A stretch of DNA of 64,000 nucleotides, from the NCBI GenBank assembly GCA_964621455.1, contig CAZULW010000002.1, positions 48,969 to 112,968 on the forward strand, read 5' to 3'. Below are positions 62,343 to 64,000 of this stretch, piece after piece; the first letter of the stretch is position 1, and every line of letters begins with the position of its first letter. The translations under genes and the position numbers were made by a program. A model generated the notes under the pieces. The model did no database searches, was not told the origin of the DNA, and saw nothing but the letters and a program-made list of their open reading frames with translations. Origin of the DNA: G020354025 sp964621455 (lineage in GTDB: Bacteria; Fidelibacterota; Marinisomatia; SCGC-AAA003-L08; TS1B11).

Positions 62343-63242
62343 ATGCCTGCAGATACCATCGTATTAAAGGGAAAACCGGTAGCCGAGGCGGTCTATGACC
62401 GGCTTCAATCCCGCATCGCGACCCTGCGTGGGCAAGGCATTATTCCCGGTCTGGCAGTGGTGCTGGTGGGTGACGACCCTGCCTCCGCCGTTTACGTGCA
62501 GTCCAAAACCCGGGCCTTTCAACGCCTGGAGCTGGCCCTGGAAACGTTCCACCTGCCGTCAACGACTTCCGAGGCGGATCTGCTCCAGCTGGTTGACCGA
62601 CTTAATGAAGATGAACGTTTTCACGGGGTGCTGGTACAGTTGCCCCTGCCAGGACATATTCACTCCGGAACGGTCCTGGAACGCGTCTCGCCCCTTAAGG
62701 ATGTGGACGGCTTCCATCCCGATAACCTGGGGCGCCTGCTGGCCGGCCAGCCACGTTACATCCCCTGCACGCCGCAAGGGATCCTTGAGATTCTGTCTTA
62801 TTACAATATCGCAACGGCTCAACGTCACGCTGTTGTCGTGGGGCGGAGTACTATTGTAGGCAAACCGATGATGGCCCTGCTGGCCAACAAGTGGGATCGC
62901 GGCAACGCCACCGTCACCGTCTGTCATACCGGTACACCTGATATTGCCGCACATACGCGCCAGGCTGATCTACTGATTGTTGCATCTGGTCAACCGCGCC
63001 TGATCACCCCTCGAATGGTCAAGGAGGGAGTGGACATCGTTGATGTGGGAATCAACCGGATGCCGGACAGCTCGCCCAAGGGGTATCACCTGGAAGGAGA
63101 CGTTGCCACTGACGAGATGATGGGGCATGCTCACGCCATCACGCCGGTCCCCGGTGGTGTGGGTCCCATGACCGTCGCCATGCTGGTGAATAATACCGTA
63201 CTGGCGGCGGAAATAAGTGCTGGAGTCCCTTCCCATGACTAG
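62343..63242 (+). CDS. folD: FolD, methylene-THF dehydrogenase/cyclohydrolase
   Basis: A 299-residue bifunctional enzyme: YVQSKTRAFQRLEL with the catalytic Lys, GVLVQLPLPGHI, DVDGFHPDNLGRLLAG, the nucleotide-binding VVVGRSTIVGKPMMALL and the C-terminal ITPVPGGVGPMTVAML. It interconverts one-carbon THF derivatives and supplies 10-formyl-THF for PurN and PurH, both encoded in this window. Confidence 0.96.
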   Translation: MPADTIVLKGKPVAEAVYDRLQSRIATLRGQGIIPGLAVVLVGDDPASAVYVQSKTRAFQRLELALETFHLPSTTSEADLLQLVDRLNEDERFHGVLVQLPLPGHIHSGTVLERVSPLKDVDGFHPDNLGRLLAGQPRYIPCTPQGILEILSYYNIATAQRHAVVVGRSTIVGKPMMALLANKWDRGNATVTVCHTGTPDIAAHTRQADLLIVASGQPRLITPRMVKEGVDIVDVGINRMPDSSPKGYHLEGDVATDEMMGHAHAITPVPGGVGPMTVAMLVNNTVLAAEISAGVPSHD

Positions 63243-63284
63243 GTTATATTCTAATTGATGACTGTCGCGTCGGAGAAGAGTGTA

Positions 63285-63659
63285 ATGATGACCAACGATA
63301 TTGTTGGGGACGTGGTACAGGTTCTTCTGAAGGAGCCCGGCGAGCTCACCAATATAGGCTTTGATAAACGTTCTAATTTCCTGAAAGTTATGGGCGTGGA
63401 CGATATGGGTATATGGGTTGCTCACCCCAGCTATACCGTAGTGAGGGTCAACGACGAGGAGGGCAAACCCCTCCCGGTGGACGAACAAATCCACACCCAG
63501 GTAGATGCCAATTTCCTGATCCGCTGGGAACAAATCGCGACCATCGTCCATTTTCCCAACCGGGAAGGCTTTGACTTTCCCAGCCCCTTTGAAAAGCATA
63601 TCGGTTTCGTGGTCCCGTCGGACGAAATGGAAGGGGGAGGCGAGAAAGAGGATTCGTGA
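63285..63659 (+). CDS. Hypothetical protein (124 residues)
   Basis: A small acidic, probably soluble beta-rich protein without signal peptide. Segments such as VVQVLLKEPGELTNIGFDKR and GIWVAHPSYTVVRVND give no recognised family. GGAG lies 11 bp before ATG 63285; the frame could also start at 63258. It lies between folD and tRNA-Arg. Confidence 0.65.
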   Translation: MMTNDIVGDVVQVLLKEPGELTNIGFDKRSNFLKVMGVDDMGIWVAHPSYTVVRVNDEEGKPLPVDEQIHTQVDANFLIRWEQIATIVHFPNREGFDFPSPFEKHIGFVVPSDEMEGGGEKEDS

Positions 63660-63671
63660 GCTTACTTTGAT

Positions 63672-63745
63672 GCCCCGGTAGCTCAGCCGGATAGAGCGCT
63701 GGTCTCCGGAACCAGAGGTCGTGGGTTCGAATCCCGCCCGGGGTA
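63672..63745 (+). tRNA. tRNA-Arg (anticodon CCG)
   Basis: A complete cloverleaf: acceptor GCCCCGG (63672-63678) pairs with CCGGGGT (63738-63744, one G-U pair), anticodon stem CTGGT/ACCAG encloses CTCCGGA with anticodon CCG, and the T arm is GTGGG-TTCGAAT-CCCGC. CCA is not encoded. Its 3' half is repeated twice downstream. Confidence 0.95.
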
Positions 63746-63937
63746 CAAAAAGCCTTCAGCAGTCAGCCCTCAGCGATCAGCCGGATAGAGCGTCCCGACC
63801 TTGCGTCGGGAAGGTCGTGGGTTCGAATCCCGCCCGGGGTACAAAAAGCCTTCAGCAGTCAGCCCTCAGCGATCAGCCGGATAGAGCGTCCCGACCTTGC
63901 GTCGGGAAGGTCGTGGGTTCGAATCCCGCCCGGGGTA
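63746..63937 (+). repeat. Two 96-bp tandem repeats derived from tRNA-Arg
   Basis: Two near-identical 96-bp units (63746-63841, 63842-63937). Each carries the D-arm piece CAGCCGGATAGAGC, then the hairpin TCCCGAC-CTTGC-GTCGGGA (63793-63811 in the first) in place of the anticodon arm, then the T arm and 3' acceptor strand exactly as in the tRNA. The 5' acceptor strand is lost, so these are not functional tRNAs. The same palindrome stem occurs in mtaB. Confidence 0.9.
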
Positions 63938-64000
63938 CGACTTTCAGTTACGAGTTCCTGGTTACGAGTTACGAGTTCCTGGTTGCCAGCCGCTAGCCTC

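Noticed and set aside
63746..63937. CRISPR array
   Set aside because: The two 96-bp units are contiguous tandem copies with no unique spacers, and are plainly derived from the adjacent tRNA-Arg.
63746..63937. Two further functional tRNA genes
   Set aside because: The 5' acceptor strand is lost and the anticodon arm is replaced by a hairpin with a 5-nt loop, so no cloverleaf forms.

Overview
The window is about 64 kb of chromosome from a Gram-negative bacterium, visibly richer in G+C than A+T outside a few accessory islands. LPS-type genes (KDO transferase, GT9 glycosyltransferase), lipoproteins, a Tat translocase and a YbgF/CpoB-like periplasmic protein indicate an outer membrane. The TPR lipoprotein whose mature end reads CAYFNTFYNAR, a short GT5 protein of the kind seen in Bacteroidetes, class 1B dihydroorotate dehydrogenase with PyrK, and FapA point to the FCB superphylum (perhaps Marinimicrobia-like). 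That placement is inference from gene content; no rRNA gene is present.

Layout. (1) 1-11275, minus strand: mtaB, a deoxynucleoside kinase, purN, purH, then the cell-shape cluster mreB-mreC-mreD-mrdA-rodA, a cpoB-like gene and the start of a GT5 protein. (2) 11276-17851: a defence island with a type IIG-like restriction-methylase gene broken by two in-frame TAA codons, an A+T-rich OLD-family ATPase/TOPRIM gene, a remnant of a second restriction-methylase 3' end and dense repeats. (3) 17852-30138: exonuclease-DinG helicase, an ammonia-lyase pseudogene, guaB, rpsT, a Crp/Fnr regulator, tatC, a prenyl synthase, LPS genes, an asymmetric double-ABC protein and pgsA. (4) 30139-36229: a signalling region with a truncated GAF protein, a lipoprotein, a membrane protein, a histidine kinase, two response regulators and a membrane-anchored RadC-like protein. 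(5) 36804-41002: TPR lipoprotein, pyrK, pyrD, rlpA. (6) 41103-45780: an A+T-rich run of same-strand accessory genes separated by integron-type attC or attC-like sites, with a strong promoter in front: a GIY-YIG-like protein, a TIR protein, a DNA methyltransferase with its PD-(D/E)xK endonuclease, and a small hypothetical. No integrase is visible. (7) 46205-63745: cdsA, pseudo-receiver plus FapA, a lysine 6-aminotransferase/aldehyde dehydrogenase pair, rsmI, tmk, ctpA, tRNA-Val, the thrS-infC-rpmI-rplT-pheS-pheT cluster, zapA, folD, a hypothetical and tRNA-Arg followed by two tandem tRNA-derived repeats.

The best candidates for something undescribed are the cassette-like array at 41103-44990 with its TIR and restriction modules, and a ~260-bp repeat that occurs twice, each time just behind a restriction-modification island. 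The chromosome also carries many short palindromic repeats, some of which appear to have entered genes in frame.
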